From Geopseudomonas sagittaria (lineage in GTDB: Bacteria > Pseudomonadota > Gammaproteobacteria > Pseudomonadales > Pseudomonadaceae), in the NCBI RefSeq assembly GCF_900115715.1, contig NZ_FOXM01000008.1, positions 1 to 64,000 of the forward strand: 64,000 nucleotides of DNA, given 5' to 3'. The position numbers and the translations under genes were made by a program. Below are positions 20,971 to 35,794 of the stretch, in pieces. The notes under the pieces are model-generated. The model was not told the origin of the DNA and did no database searches. It saw only the letters and a list, made by a program, of their open reading frames with translations. Every line of letters starts with the position of its first letter. Position 1 is the first letter of the stretch.

Positions 20971-21006
20971 GAAAAACTGCCCCTCGGGCAACCGCGGCCG
21001 AGGGGC
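20971..21006 (-). terminator. Terminator-like hairpin between agtB and agtC
   Basis: Minus strand: a 9-bp stem GCCCCTCGG, a 10-nt loop, its complement, then AGTTTTTCTCC. It has the form of an intrinsic terminator inside the operon, likely letting only part of the transcription reach the permeases so that the binding protein is made in excess. Confidence 0.7.
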
Positions 21007-21074
21007 CGGAGAGGCGCGACATCCGCGCCGCTCCCCTAGCCTCGCCGGTTCGGACGAGGCGACCTGCATGGGCC

Positions 21075-22106
21075 TTACTTGGCGGCCCAGGCGTTGAAGC
21101 GCTGTTCCAGCTGCTCGCCGTAGTCGGCCCAGAAGGTCACGTCGATGGCCACCTGGTTGGCGATGTTCTGCGGAGTGGTCGGCATCAGCTCGAGACGCTC
21201 CTTGGGCAGCAGGTCGATGGCCTTCTTGTTGGCCGGACCGTAGGCGATGTTCTCGGCGTAGGTCTTCTGCTGCTCGGGCTGCACCGAGAAGGCGATGAAC
21301 TCGCGGGCCGCTTCCTGGTCCTTGGCGCCTTTGGGGATGGCCCAGGCGTCGAAATCGTAGATGCCGCCGTCCCACACCATCTTCAGGTTGCTTTCGTCCT
21401 GCACCGCGGCGATGCGGCCGTTGTACGCCGAGCTCATCACCACGTCGCCGGAGGCGAGATACTGCGGCGGCTGGGCGCCGGCTTCCCACCACTGGATATG
21501 CGGCTTCAGCTCGTTGAGCTTCTTGAAGGCGCGATCGACGCCCTCCTCGGTGGCCAGTACCTGGTACACGTCCTTGGGCGCCACGCCGTCGGCCATCAGG
21601 GCGAACTCGAGGGTGTACTTGGCGCCCTTGCGCAGGCCGCGCTTGCCGGGGAATTTCTCCACGTCCCAGAAGTCGGCCCAACTGGTCGGCGCGCTCTTCA
21701 GCTTGTCAGCGTTGTAGGCCAGCACGGTCGACCAGACGAAGAAGCCGACGCCGCACGGCTGGATGGCGCCGTCGATGTAGTCGGCCGCGGCGCCGAACTG
21801 CGCCGGATCGAGTTCCTCGAACAGGCCCTCGTCGCAGCCGCGCGCCAGCTCCGGCGACTCCACCTCGACCAGGTTCCAGCTGACGCTGCCGGTGTCGACC
21901 ATGGCCTTGACCTTGGCCATTTCGCCGTTGTACTCGCCGGCGATGACCTTGTGGCCGCTGGCCTTCTCGAAGGGCTCGTAGAACGCCTTGGTCTGCGCCT
22001 GCTTGTTGGCGCCGCCGAAGGATATGGTGGTCAGATCGGCCGCCACGGCCGACAGGGTGCAACCCAGGCCCAGGGTCAGGGCCACGAACCGCAGGGATTT
22101 CGACAT
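21075..22106 (-). CDS. agtB: ABC transporter periplasmic substrate-binding protein, PotD-like (AgtB-type)
   Basis: 343 aa. A cleavable signal peptide is evident (MSKSLRFVALTLGLGCTLSAVAA, cut near residue 23), followed by a two-lobed PotD/SBP_bac_8-type binding fold starting with LTTISFGGANK. Residues that would line the ligand pocket include the acidic E/D and aromatic W positions in EVESPEL and SWNLVEV. The start at 22106 has a GGAG site. It follows the ATPase gene by 55 nt. Ligand inferred as an omega-amino acid (GABA, 5-aminovalerate) only from synteny. Confidence 0.8.
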   Translation of the reverse strand: MSKSLRFVALTLGLGCTLSAVAADLTTISFGGANKQAQTKAFYEPFEKASGHKVIAGEYNGEMAKVKAMVDTGSVSWNLVEVESPELARGCDEGLFEELDPAQFGAAADYIDGAIQPCGVGFFVWSTVLAYNADKLKSAPTSWADFWDVEKFPGKRGLRKGAKYTLEFALMADGVAPKDVYQVLATEEGVDRAFKKLNELKPHIQWWEAGAQPPQYLASGDVVMSSAYNGRIAAVQDESNLKMVWDGGIYDFDAWAIPKGAKDQEAAREFIAFSVQPEQQKTYAENIAYGPANKKAIDLLPKERLELMPTTPQNIANQVAIDVTFWADYGEQLEQRFNAWAAK

Positions 22107-22161
22107 TTGTTGTTCTCCAGGATGCTGCGTTTGGGGTACTTGCCACACTCGGGTCGCGGCG

Positions 22162-23271
22162 CTATTCCGCGGTCAGCGGATCGAGGGCGCGGACGTGTTC
22201 CACCTGCCAGCCGAGCGGCACCACATCGCCCACCGCCAGGGCGGGGTCGAGTTCGGCAATCGGCTGCTTGACGAAGAAGTTGTTCTGCCCGGCCACCTCC
22301 AGACGCACGCGCACGTGGTCGCCGAGGTAGATGAATTCGGCCACCCGCCCGGAGAAGCGGTTGGCGCAATCGCTGCTGTGGCCGTTGATGCGCACCCGCT
22401 CGGGACGTACCGACAGGCTGACCTGCTCGCCCGGCTGGCCGACGCGCACCGCCAGCGCCTCGACCTGCTCGCCGCGCGGCAGCTCGACCACGCAGCGCTC
22501 GCCGGCGCGGCTGACCAGGCGGCCGTTGATGCGATTGTTCTCGCCGATGAAGTTGGCGACGAAGGCGTTGCACGGCTGCTCGTACAGATCGCGCGGCGAA
22601 GCGATCTGCTGGATCTCGCCCTGGTGGAACACCGCCACGCGGTCGGACATGGTCAGCGCCTCGCCCTGGTCGTGGGTGACGTAGACCACGGTGACGCCGA
22701 GCCGCTGGTGCAGGTGCTTGATCTCCATCTGCATGTGCTCGCGCAGCTGCTTGTCCAGCGCGCCGAGCGGCTCGTCCATCAGCACCAGCTGCGGCTCGAA
22801 CACCAGGGCGCGGGCCAGCGCCACGCGCTGCTGCTGGCCGCCGGACATCTGCGCCGGGTAGCGCCCGGCCAGGGCCTCCAGCTGCACCATGTTCAGCGCG
22901 CGCTTGACCCGTTCGGCGATGTCGGCCTTGAGCATGCCGCGCACGCTGAGCGGGAAGGCGAGGTTCTCGGCCACGGTCATGTGCGGGAACAGCGCGTAGT
23001 TCTGGAACACCATGCCGATGTCGCGCTTGTGCGGCGGCAGCTTGTTGATCGCCCGCCCGCCGAGGAGGATCTCGCCGGCGGTGGGCGTCTCGAAGCCGGC
23101 CAGCATCATCAGGCTGGTGGTCTTGCCCGAGCCGGACGGCCCGAGCAGGGTGAGGAATTCGCCCTTGCGAATGTCCAGGTTGAGATCCTTGACGATCAGG
23201 TTCTCACCGTCGTAGCTCTTCTGCACGCCACGGAAGCTGACCAGAATGTCGTTGCCTTGCGTCTCGGCCAT
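22162..23271 (-). CDS. agtA: ABC transporter ATPase, PotA-like (AgtA-type)
   Basis: Nucleotide-binding subunit, 369 aa. Complete motifs: Walker A GPSGSGKT (about 44-51), Q-loop VFQNYALFP, signature MSGGQQQR, Walker B LVLMDEP and the H-loop THDQ. A C-terminal TOBE-type regulatory domain (about 285-360) is typical of PotA. It is the first gene of the operon, with a predicted promoter at 23306-23333 and a perfect dyad further upstream. Confidence 0.88.
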   Translation of the reverse strand: MAETQGNDILVSFRGVQKSYDGENLIVKDLNLDIRKGEFLTLLGPSGSGKTTSLMMLAGFETPTAGEILLGGRAINKLPPHKRDIGMVFQNYALFPHMTVAENLAFPLSVRGMLKADIAERVKRALNMVQLEALAGRYPAQMSGGQQQRVALARALVFEPQLVLMDEPLGALDKQLREHMQMEIKHLHQRLGVTVVYVTHDQGEALTMSDRVAVFHQGEIQQIASPRDLYEQPCNAFVANFIGENNRINGRLVSRAGERCVVELPRGEQVEALAVRVGQPGEQVSLSVRPERVRINGHSSDCANRFSGRVAEFIYLGDHVRVRLEVAGQNNFFVKQPIAELDPALAVGDVVPLGWQVEHVRALDPLTAE

Positions 23272-23305
23272 GACCGCACCTGTTGTCTGTGTAGGCTGTG
23301 CGTCC

Positions 23306-23333
23306 AGACTAGGGCAGACACGGGGTGCGGCAA
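23306..23333 (-). promoter_or_regulatory. Predicted promoter of agtABCD
   Basis: Minus strand: -35 TTGCCG (23333-23328), 16-nt spacer, -10 TAGTCT (23311-23306), about 35 nt before the agtA ATG. Confidence 0.5.
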
Positions 23334-23377
23334 ATCGGCAGGCAGGACGACATTGCCTAGGCGCGGCGGAAGATGTC

Positions 23378-23397
23378 TTGTAGGGATTGCCCTACAA
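23378..23397. promoter_or_regulatory. Candidate regulator-binding dyad upstream of agtA
   Basis: A perfect 8-bp inverted repeat TTGTAGGG-N4-CCCTACAA, centred about 88 nt upstream of the predicted agtA transcription start. Length and spacing suit a dimeric NarL/LuxR-type response regulator, and such a regulator (AgtR) is encoded next door. A second short palindrome, GCCTAGGC, lies at 23355-23362. Confidence 0.5.
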
Positions 23398-23405
23398 AAC
23401 AGCCA

Positions 23406-23605
23406 AAAGCCTGTCCAGGATCTCGCGAGCTAAGGCCAGGCAAGGCCTCGGCGGCCCCGCGAATCGGCTGAGGACGCGGAGTTTACGAGCTGTAAATGAG
23501 CAGTACTCGCTCCGCTCGCCCTGCGGGCCAGCCTGCGGCTGTTACTCCGCTGCGCTGCGTTTCAACGCAGCATGGCCGACGCGCAGCAGATCCTAGGCAG
23601 GCTTT
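23406..23605. repeat. 200-bp MITE-like element with terminal inverted repeats
   Basis: The ends match in inverted orientation at 16 of 18 bases: AAAGCCTGTCCAGGATCT at 23406-23423, and the complement of AAAGCCTGCCTAGGATCT at 23588-23605. Inside are smaller dyads, including TTTAC-N5-GTAAA and GCTGCGTT-TC-AACGCAGC (23554-23571). There is no convincing reading frame. The last base of the element is also the first base of the agtR stop codon on the minus strand. It resembles dispersed intergenic repeats that I recall from pseudomonads, but only one copy is visible here. Confidence 0.6.
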
Positions 23606-24234
23606 CAGACCAGCTTGTGCTCCATGGCGTAGCGCACCAGGTCGGCCATCGAGTGGGCGTCGAGCTTCTGCATCAGGCGCGCCTTGTGGGTGCTCACGGT
23701 CTTGTTGCTGACCGCCAGCTGCTGGGCGATCTCGTTGACGTTGGCGCCGCGCACCAGGCGCTCGAACACCGAGAACTCGCGCTCGGAGAGCAGCGCGTGG
23801 GGCGGCCGCGAGTCGGTCAGGCCGACCTCGAAGACCATGCGGTCAGCCAGCTCCGGGTCGATGTAGCGGCCGCCGGCGGCGACCTTGCGGATCGCGGTGA
23901 GCAGCAGCGCCGGGTCGCTGTCCTTGGTGGCGTAGCCGGCGGCGCCGATCTTCAGCGCGCGGGCGGCCATCTGCGCCTCGTCGTGCATCGACAGCACGAG
24001 GATCGCCGGCGGCTGGCTCAGCGCGCGGATCCGCGGGATCGCCTCGAGGCCGTTGACCCCGGGCATCGAGATGTCGAGGAGGACCACCTCGCACGGCGTG
24101 TGGCGGAGGATCTCCAGCAGCTGCTGGCCATTGCCGGCCTCGCCGACCACGCACAGATCCTTGGCCATGCCGATCAGCTGCTTGATGCCCTCGCGAACGA
24201 TGGTGTGGTCTTCGGCCACCAGTACCCGAATCAT
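23605..24234 (-). CDS. agtR: NarL/LuxR-family response regulator (AgtR-type)
   Basis: 209-aa two-component regulator. An N-terminal receiver domain has acidic residues D9/E8 and the phospho-acceptor D54 in VLLDISMPG. A C-terminal LuxR-type helix-turn-helix (about 145-205) includes EIAQQLAVSNKTVSTHKARLMQKL. Its ATG overlaps the agtS stop by 4 nt, so the sensor and regulator are coupled. Lying beside the agt transporter genes, it most likely activates them, as reported for AgtSR in P. aeruginosa. Confidence 0.87.
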   Translation of the reverse strand: MIRVLVAEDHTIVREGIKQLIGMAKDLCVVGEAGNGQQLLEILRHTPCEVVLLDISMPGVNGLEAIPRIRALSQPPAILVLSMHDEAQMAARALKIGAAGYATKDSDPALLLTAIRKVAAGGRYIDPELADRMVFEVGLTDSRPPHALLSEREFSVFERLVRGANVNEIAQQLAVSNKTVSTHKARLMQKLDAHSMADLVRYAMEHKLV

Positions 24235-26660
24235 GCCGTCTCCTCTGCCTGTGCATCGAGGGGAACCCTCACGTACAGGGTAGTGCCCTGCCCCGGGGTG
24301 CTGTCCAGCCGCAGGTTGCCGCCGAACATGGCCACCCGCTCGCGCATGCCGACCAGGCCGAACGAGCCCGGGCGGATCTGCGCCGGATCGAAACCGACGC
24401 CATCGTCGCTGATGCTGAGCTGCAACTCATCCGCCTCGCGGCTCAGCCTGACCTCCACGCTGTGCGCCTGGGCATGGCGCATGATGTTGGTCAGCGCCTC
24501 CTGCAACACGCGGAACAGGCCGGTGGCCTTGGCGTCGCCGAGCGGCGGCAGCTGCTCGGGCACCTCGACCAGGCAGGGAATCTGGGTGCGCGCCTCGAAG
24601 CGCCGCGCCTGCCACTCGATCGCCGAGGCGATGCCGGCGTCGAGGATCGGCGGGCGCAGCGCGGTGGCCACGTCGCGCACCACCTGGAACAGCTGGGCGA
24701 GCAGCTTGCTCATGTGCTGCAGGCGCTGGCGCAGGTCGGCGTCGAGTTCGCCGTGGGCCAGCTGGCACATGGACAGTTCCAGCTTGAGCACGGTGAGCAT
24801 CTGCCCCAGCTCGTCGTGCACCTCGCGGGCGATGCGCGCCTTTTCCTCCTCGCGCACGCTTTCCAGGTGCGCGGCCAGCTCGCGCAGCTGCACCCGCGAC
24901 TCGGCCAGCGCCAGCTCGGTCTGCTTGATCTCGCTGATGTCCCAGACCATGCCGTCCCACACCACCCGGCCGTCCTCCAGGCGCCGCGCGGTGGCCTTGA
25001 TGTCGACCCAGATCGGCGTGCCGTCGCGGGTCAGCAGGCGCCCCTGCCAGTGCCAGTCGCGGTCGCCGGCCAGCGCTGCCTGCTGCTTGCTCCAGTAGCC
25101 CTCGCGCTCGTCCGGGTGGACCAGGCTGCGGATGCCGCGACCCGGCTCGAGCAGGGTCGCCGCCGGGTAGCCGACCAGCCCGGCGCTGCCCTCGCCGATG
25201 AACGACAGCTGCACCTCGGCGCCGGGGGCGGCGCGCTCGAGACGAAACAGCAGGCCGGGGACGTTGCCGGCGATGCCCTTCAGGCGCGCCTCGCTCTCCT
25301 CCAGCGCGGCACGCGCACGGCGCCGCTCGGTGACGTCGGTGAGGTAGACCACCAGGTACTCGGTATCGCGAAAGCGCAGGAAGCCGATCGAGACGTCGGT
25401 CGGCAGCCAGCTGCCGTCGGCGCGCCGGCAGCGGGTCTCGAAGCCCAGCGCCTCCTCGCCGGCGGCGCGGGCGCGCTTCCACAGCGCGAGCCAGCGATCC
25501 ATGTCCAGCTGCGGCTCGATGTCGCGCAGCGGCCGCTCGACCAGCGCCCCGGCGGCATAGCCGAGCAGCTGCTCGGCGGCCCGGTTGGCGTAGCGCACGT
25601 GGCTGTCCCAGTTGACCCAGAGGATGCCGACGGTGCTGTGGTCGATGGAGAACTGGGTCAGGCGCAGCTTCTGCTCGGTCGCCTCGCGGCGCTGCAGATC
25701 CTGGCGGGCGGCCGACAGGCGCCGCTCCAGCTCGCTGTGCTGCTCGCGCAGCCACCAGGCCGCGCCGAGCAGGGCCAGCAGCAGCAGCGCCAGCAGCAGG
25801 GCCAGACTGCGCCAGAAGCCGGCCGATTCGCCCAGACCCGGCACGGCCGCGCGCAGCCAGCGCCGCTGCAGCGCCTCGAGCTGCGCGGCCGGCAGGTTGC
25901 GCAAGGCCTGATCGACCAGGCCGGCCAGCTCCGCCTGGTCGCGCCGCACGGCGATGCGCAGCAGCAGGGGGTAGCCGACATCGCCGAGCACCTGCAGACC
26001 GGCGAACTCGGCCTCGAGCGCCAGGCGGGCGTACTGCGCCTCGTCGAGCACCGCGTAGCTGGCCTCGCCGGCCAGCACCTGGCGCAATGCCTGGCGTTCG
26101 GAGGGCGCCGCACGCAACTCGAGGTTGGCGTGGCTGCTGCGCAGAAAGCGCTGCACCGCACTGCCATCGCGCACCGCCACCGGCTCGCGCAGGCTCAGGC
26201 GATCGAGGCGGACCGCCGCCGCGCCGCTGCGCTCGCCGACGATCAGGTGCGGGATGCGCAGATAGGGGTCGGAGTAGCGCCACAGGCGCAGGCCGCCCGG
26301 CGTCTGCTGCAGGCCCGGCGCCAGTTCGATCTCGCCGCGCTGCAGCGCCGCCTCCAGCGCCGCCGGGTCCGGGTAGGAATGCCAGTTCAGCGACACGCCG
26401 AGCGAGGCAGCCAGCGCCTCCATCAGCTCGACGTGGGCGCCGCTCAGCTGCTGCTCGCGGCGGCGCCGCTCGAACTGGGCGTAGGGCGCCTGCAGCACCA
26501 CGCCGACCTGCAGTTGCCGATGCTCGGCCAGCCACTGGCGCTGCGCCGCATCCGGGCTGCCGAGCGACGGTTCGGCAGCCAGCCAGGCGCCGGGCAGGCC
26601 GAGACCGACCAGCAGCAGGATGGCCGGCAGACAGCGCGGCAGACGTGCGAGCAGGTGCAT
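24231..26660 (-). CDS. agtS: Sensor histidine kinase with periplasmic SBP_bac_3 domain and PAS domains (AgtS-type)
   Basis: 809 aa. Signal/anchor at residues 1-28, a periplasmic SBP_bac_3-like ligand-binding domain (about 45-280), one transmembrane helix (about 285-310), two PAS/PAC modules (about 340-470 and 475-600), and a HisKA_3 dimerisation region. The phospho-acceptor His is in REVHDELGQ (near 614), followed by an HATPase domain ending in GSFGLVGMRERV. The start at 26660 has a GGAG site. The arrangement fits direct sensing of a small amino compound outside the cytoplasmic membrane, with signalling through AgtR. Confidence 0.85.
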   Translation of the reverse strand: MHLLARLPRCLPAILLLVGLGLPGAWLAAEPSLGSPDAAQRQWLAEHRQLQVGVVLQAPYAQFERRRREQQLSGAHVELMEALAASLGVSLNWHSYPDPAALEAALQRGEIELAPGLQQTPGGLRLWRYSDPYLRIPHLIVGERSGAAAVRLDRLSLREPVAVRDGSAVQRFLRSSHANLELRAAPSERQALRQVLAGEASYAVLDEAQYARLALEAEFAGLQVLGDVGYPLLLRIAVRRDQAELAGLVDQALRNLPAAQLEALQRRWLRAAVPGLGESAGFWRSLALLLALLLLALLGAAWWLREQHSELERRLSAARQDLQRREATEQKLRLTQFSIDHSTVGILWVNWDSHVRYANRAAEQLLGYAAGALVERPLRDIEPQLDMDRWLALWKRARAAGEEALGFETRCRRADGSWLPTDVSIGFLRFRDTEYLVVYLTDVTERRRARAALEESEARLKGIAGNVPGLLFRLERAAPGAEVQLSFIGEGSAGLVGYPAATLLEPGRGIRSLVHPDEREGYWSKQQAALAGDRDWHWQGRLLTRDGTPIWVDIKATARRLEDGRVVWDGMVWDISEIKQTELALAESRVQLRELAAHLESVREEEKARIAREVHDELGQMLTVLKLELSMCQLAHGELDADLRQRLQHMSKLLAQLFQVVRDVATALRPPILDAGIASAIEWQARRFEARTQIPCLVEVPEQLPPLGDAKATGLFRVLQEALTNIMRHAQAHSVEVRLSREADELQLSISDDGVGFDPAQIRPGSFGLVGMRERVAMFGGNLRLDSTPGQGTTLYVRVPLDAQAEETA

Positions 26661-26749
26661 GCAAGGACTCCAGAAGCCCGGCGGGGGCGCCCCCGCGACG
26701 GGGCACGCAAGTCGCCAGCCTACCCGATCCGCGCGGCAAACCGCAGTCC

Positions 26750-27498
26750 TCAGCCGCGGCCGTGGCGCGCGCTGATCAGTTCCCAGGCCTCCTGCAGCTG
26801 GCGGGTCTTCTCGGTGGCCTGCGCCAGCTGCGCGGCATCGGCGCTGGCCAGCTTGTCCGGGTGATGGCGGCTGCGCTGGCGCCGATAGGCCTGGCGGATC
26901 TCGGCCAGCGGGGTATCGGGCCCGACGCCGAGCAGCCGCAGCGCCCGGCGATAGGCATCTTCGCCCGGCGCGGCCAGGCCCAGCCCGCGCGCCGAGGCCT
27001 CCAGGGCCGCCAGCTGTGCCGGCGTGCGCCCGAGCAACTCGGCCCACACGCCGAGCAGGGCGCGCGCCGCCGGGGTGCAGTGACCGCCGGCCCAGGCCAT
27101 GCGCCAGCAGGCACGCAGCACGGTGTCGATGCGCGCCGGACGCTGGCGCAGGCGACGCAGGGTGCGCTCCAGCTGCAGGTCCTCGCGCCCCCGGGCGAAG
27201 GCCTCGTGGGCCAGCACCGGACTCAGCGCCAGGCGCTGCGCCTCCTGGCTCAGCAGGCGGCGCTGGGCCGCCGCCTGCGGCGGATCGGCAGCCGCCACGC
27301 GGCCGAGCAGTTGCAGCAGCAGGCGGGCATCGCGCTGCTCGGCGGACAGGCCGGACAAGCGCTCGCGCAGGTCATGCCAGTCGTATAGCTGCAGGCGGCG
27401 ATCCAGCCAGCGGCCGAGCAGGCCGCCGAGCAGCGCGCCGGGAATGCTGGCCAGGGTGAAGCCGGCCAGGCCGCCGAGTACGCTGGCCGGCCACAGCA

Positions 27499-27499
<1 letters not shown>
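26750..27499 (-). CDS. djlA: DjlA-like membrane-anchored J-domain co-chaperone
   Basis: 249 aa. One hydrophobic N-terminal segment (about residues 4-28, with a glycine-rich pattern as in DjlA), a TerB-like helical middle domain (about 50-165), and a C-terminal J domain (about 185-245) with the HPD tripeptide in RRQRSRHHPDKL. The HPD stimulates DnaK's ATPase at the membrane. Its ATG overlaps the murU stop by one base, so it is the third gene of amgK-murU-djlA. DjlA is usually somewhat longer, so the identification is at family level. Confidence 0.8.
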
Positions 27500-33342
<5,843 letters not shown>

Positions 33343-33346
<4 letters not shown>

Positions 33347-34344
33347 GTGACGCGCCGCGCTTCGCCCTGACCCCCGGCGAGCCGGCGGGCATCGGTCCCG
33401 ACCTGTGCCTGCTGCTGGCCCGCGCGGCGCAGCCCCACGCCCTGGTGGCGATCGCCAGCCGCGCGCTGCTCGCCGAGCGCGCCGCGCAGCTGGGCTTGGA
33501 CATCGCCCTGCTGGCGGTCGGCCCCGGTGCCTGGCCGGACACTCCGGCGCCGGCCGGCAGCCTGTACGTCTGGGACACGCCGCTGGCCGCACCGGTGGTC
33601 GCCGGCCAGCTCGATCCGCGCAATGCCGGCTACGTGCTGGAAACCCTGCTGCGCGCCGGCAACGGCTGCGTCAGCGGCGACTTCGCCGGGATGATCACCG
33701 CGCCGGTGCACAAGGGCGTGATCAACGAAGCGGGCATCCCCTTCTCCGGACACACCGAATTCCTCGCCGAGCTGACCCGCACCGAACAGGTGGTGATGAT
33801 GCTGGCCACCCGCGGCCTGCGCGTGGCGCTGGTCACCACCCATCTGCCGCTGCGCGCGGTGGCCGACGCCATCACGGTCGAACGTCTGGAGCGGGTCACC
33901 CGTATCCTGCACGCCGATCTGCAGGACAAGTTCGCCATCGCCCGGCCGCGCATCCTGGTCTGCGGCCTCAACCCGCACGCCGGAGAGGGCGGCCATCTGG
34001 GCCGCGAGGAAATCGACATCATTGAGCCGACCCTGGCGCGCCTGCGCGCGGACGGCCTCGAGCTGATCGGCCCGCTGCCGGCCGACACCCTGTTCACCCC
34101 CAAGCACCTCGAGCACTGCGACGCGGTGCTGGCCATGTACCACGACCAGGGGCTGCCGGTGCTCAAGTACAAGGGCTTCGGCGCCGCGGTCAACGTCACC
34201 CTCGGCTTGCCGATCGTGCGCACCTCGGTCGACCATGGCACCGCGCTGGATCTGGCCGGCAGCGGCCGGATCGACACCGGCAGCCTGCAGGTGGCGCTGG
34301 AAACCGCCTACCAGATGACTGGCGGCGCGCGGCAGGCCGGCTGA
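33343..34344 (+). CDS. pdxA: 4-hydroxythreonine-4-phosphate dehydrogenase
   Basis: Pyridoxal-5'-phosphate synthesis: oxidises 4-phosphohydroxythreonine with NAD. 333 aa. N-terminal [13 protein letters not shown] and the metal-binding histidines in [18 protein letters not shown] and AMYHDQGL are intact. The start is a GTG at 33343 that overlaps the surA stop by 4 nt (GTGA); the frame happens to be open far upstream, but there it overlaps surA out of phase. Confidence 0.95.
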
Positions 34345-34483
34345 CACGCCAGGCGCCGGGTGGCGAGCGGCCACGGGCCTTTTCCACCCTGCCAGGCCTG
34401 CCGGCCAAGCGTCCGCTAATCTTCCCACCTGCCGCTGGCCCACCAGCCGACAGAGCCCCCGCCGGCCAGCGCGTTCGCTGGTG

Positions 34484-34557
34484 TAAACTGCGCGCCTTCG
34501 TCTTTTTCGCCCTGGACTCAAGCGTGACGCTTGCCGCTCCAGGCCTGGAGTCCCCCG
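34484..34557 (+). promoter_or_regulatory. rsmA promoter -10 and structured leader
   Basis: TAAACT at 34484-34489 is a plausible -10. The leader contains two competing pairings: CCTGGA (34511-34516) with TCCAGG (34538-34543), enclosing an AAGCG/CGCTT hairpin; and GGACTC (34514-34519) with GAGTCC (34548-34553), which would bury the GGAG ribosome-binding site. A small perfect hairpin CCAGCG-N4-CGCTGG lies just upstream (34466-34481). Confidence 0.4.
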
Positions 34558-35364
34558 ATGTCCGAGCTGTACCAACACCGCGCCCGCAAGCGCTTCGGCC
34601 AGAACTTCCTGCACGACGCCGGCGTCATCCACCGCATCCTGCGCGCCATCCATGCCCGTGCGGGCGAGCACATGGTGGAGATCGGCCCCGGCCAGGGTGC
34701 ACTCACCGAAGGTCTGCTCGGCAGCGGCGCCAGGCTGGACGTGATCGAGCTGGACAAGGACCTGCTGCCCCTACTGGAGATGCGCTTCGGCAGCGACGCG
34801 AACTTCACCCTCAACGCCGGCGACGCGCTGAAGTTCGACTTCAATAGCCTGGTGGCGGACGGCAACAAGCTGCGCGTGGTCGGCAACCTGCCCTACAACA
34901 TCTCCACGCCGCTGATCTTCCATCTGCTGGAGCATGCCGCGATCATCGAGGACATGCACTTCATGCTGCAAAAGGAAGTGGTCGAGCGCCTGGCTGCCGG
35001 CCCCGGCGGGGGCGACTGGGGGCGGCTGTCGATCATGGTGCAGTACCACTGCCGGGTCGAGCACCTGTTCAACGTCGGCCCGGGCGCCTTCAACCCGCCG
35101 CCCAAGGTCGACTCGGCCATCGTCCGCCTGGTGCCGCACGCGGTACTGCCGCACCCGGCCAAGGATCATCGCCTGCTCGAACGCGTGGTGCGCGAAGCCT
35201 TCAACCAGCGGCGCAAGACCCTGCGCAACACCCTCAAGCAGCTGCTCGACGCCCAGGCCATCGAGGCCGCCGGCGTGGATGGCAGCCTGCGCCCGGAGCA
35301 GCTGGACCTGGCCGCCTTCGTGCGCCTGGCCGACCAGCTGGCCCTGCAGACACCAGCCGAGTGA
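34558..35364 (+). CDS. rsmA: 16S rRNA (adenine1518-N6/adenine1519-N6)-dimethyltransferase
   Basis: KsgA; dimethylates the two adjacent adenines of the 16S 3' helix late in 30S assembly. 268 aa. SAM-binding [10 protein letters not shown] (about 42-51), acidic IELD and the catalytic NLPYN motif (near 112) are intact. The ATG at 34558 has a GGAG site 8 nt upstream; an in-frame ATG at 34531 lies within the structured leader. A -10 in the 213-nt gap behind pdxA suggests some independent expression. Confidence 0.97.
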   Translation: MSELYQHRARKRFGQNFLHDAGVIHRILRAIHARAGEHMVEIGPGQGALTEGLLGSGARLDVIELDKDLLPLLEMRFGSDANFTLNAGDALKFDFNSLVADGNKLRVVGNLPYNISTPLIFHLLEHAAIIEDMHFMLQKEVVERLAAGPGGGDWGRLSIMVQYHCRVEHLFNVGPGAFNPPPKVDSAIVRLVPHAVLPHPAKDHRLLERVVREAFNQRRKTLRNTLKQLLDAQAIEAAGVDGSLRPEQLDLAAFVRLADQLALQTPAE

Positions 35365-35407
35365 ATCGCTAAGCTTTTATGTCATGCCGCCCGAAGCCAC
35401 CTCAACA

Positions 35408-35793
<386 letters not shown>

Positions 35794-35794
<1 letters not shown>

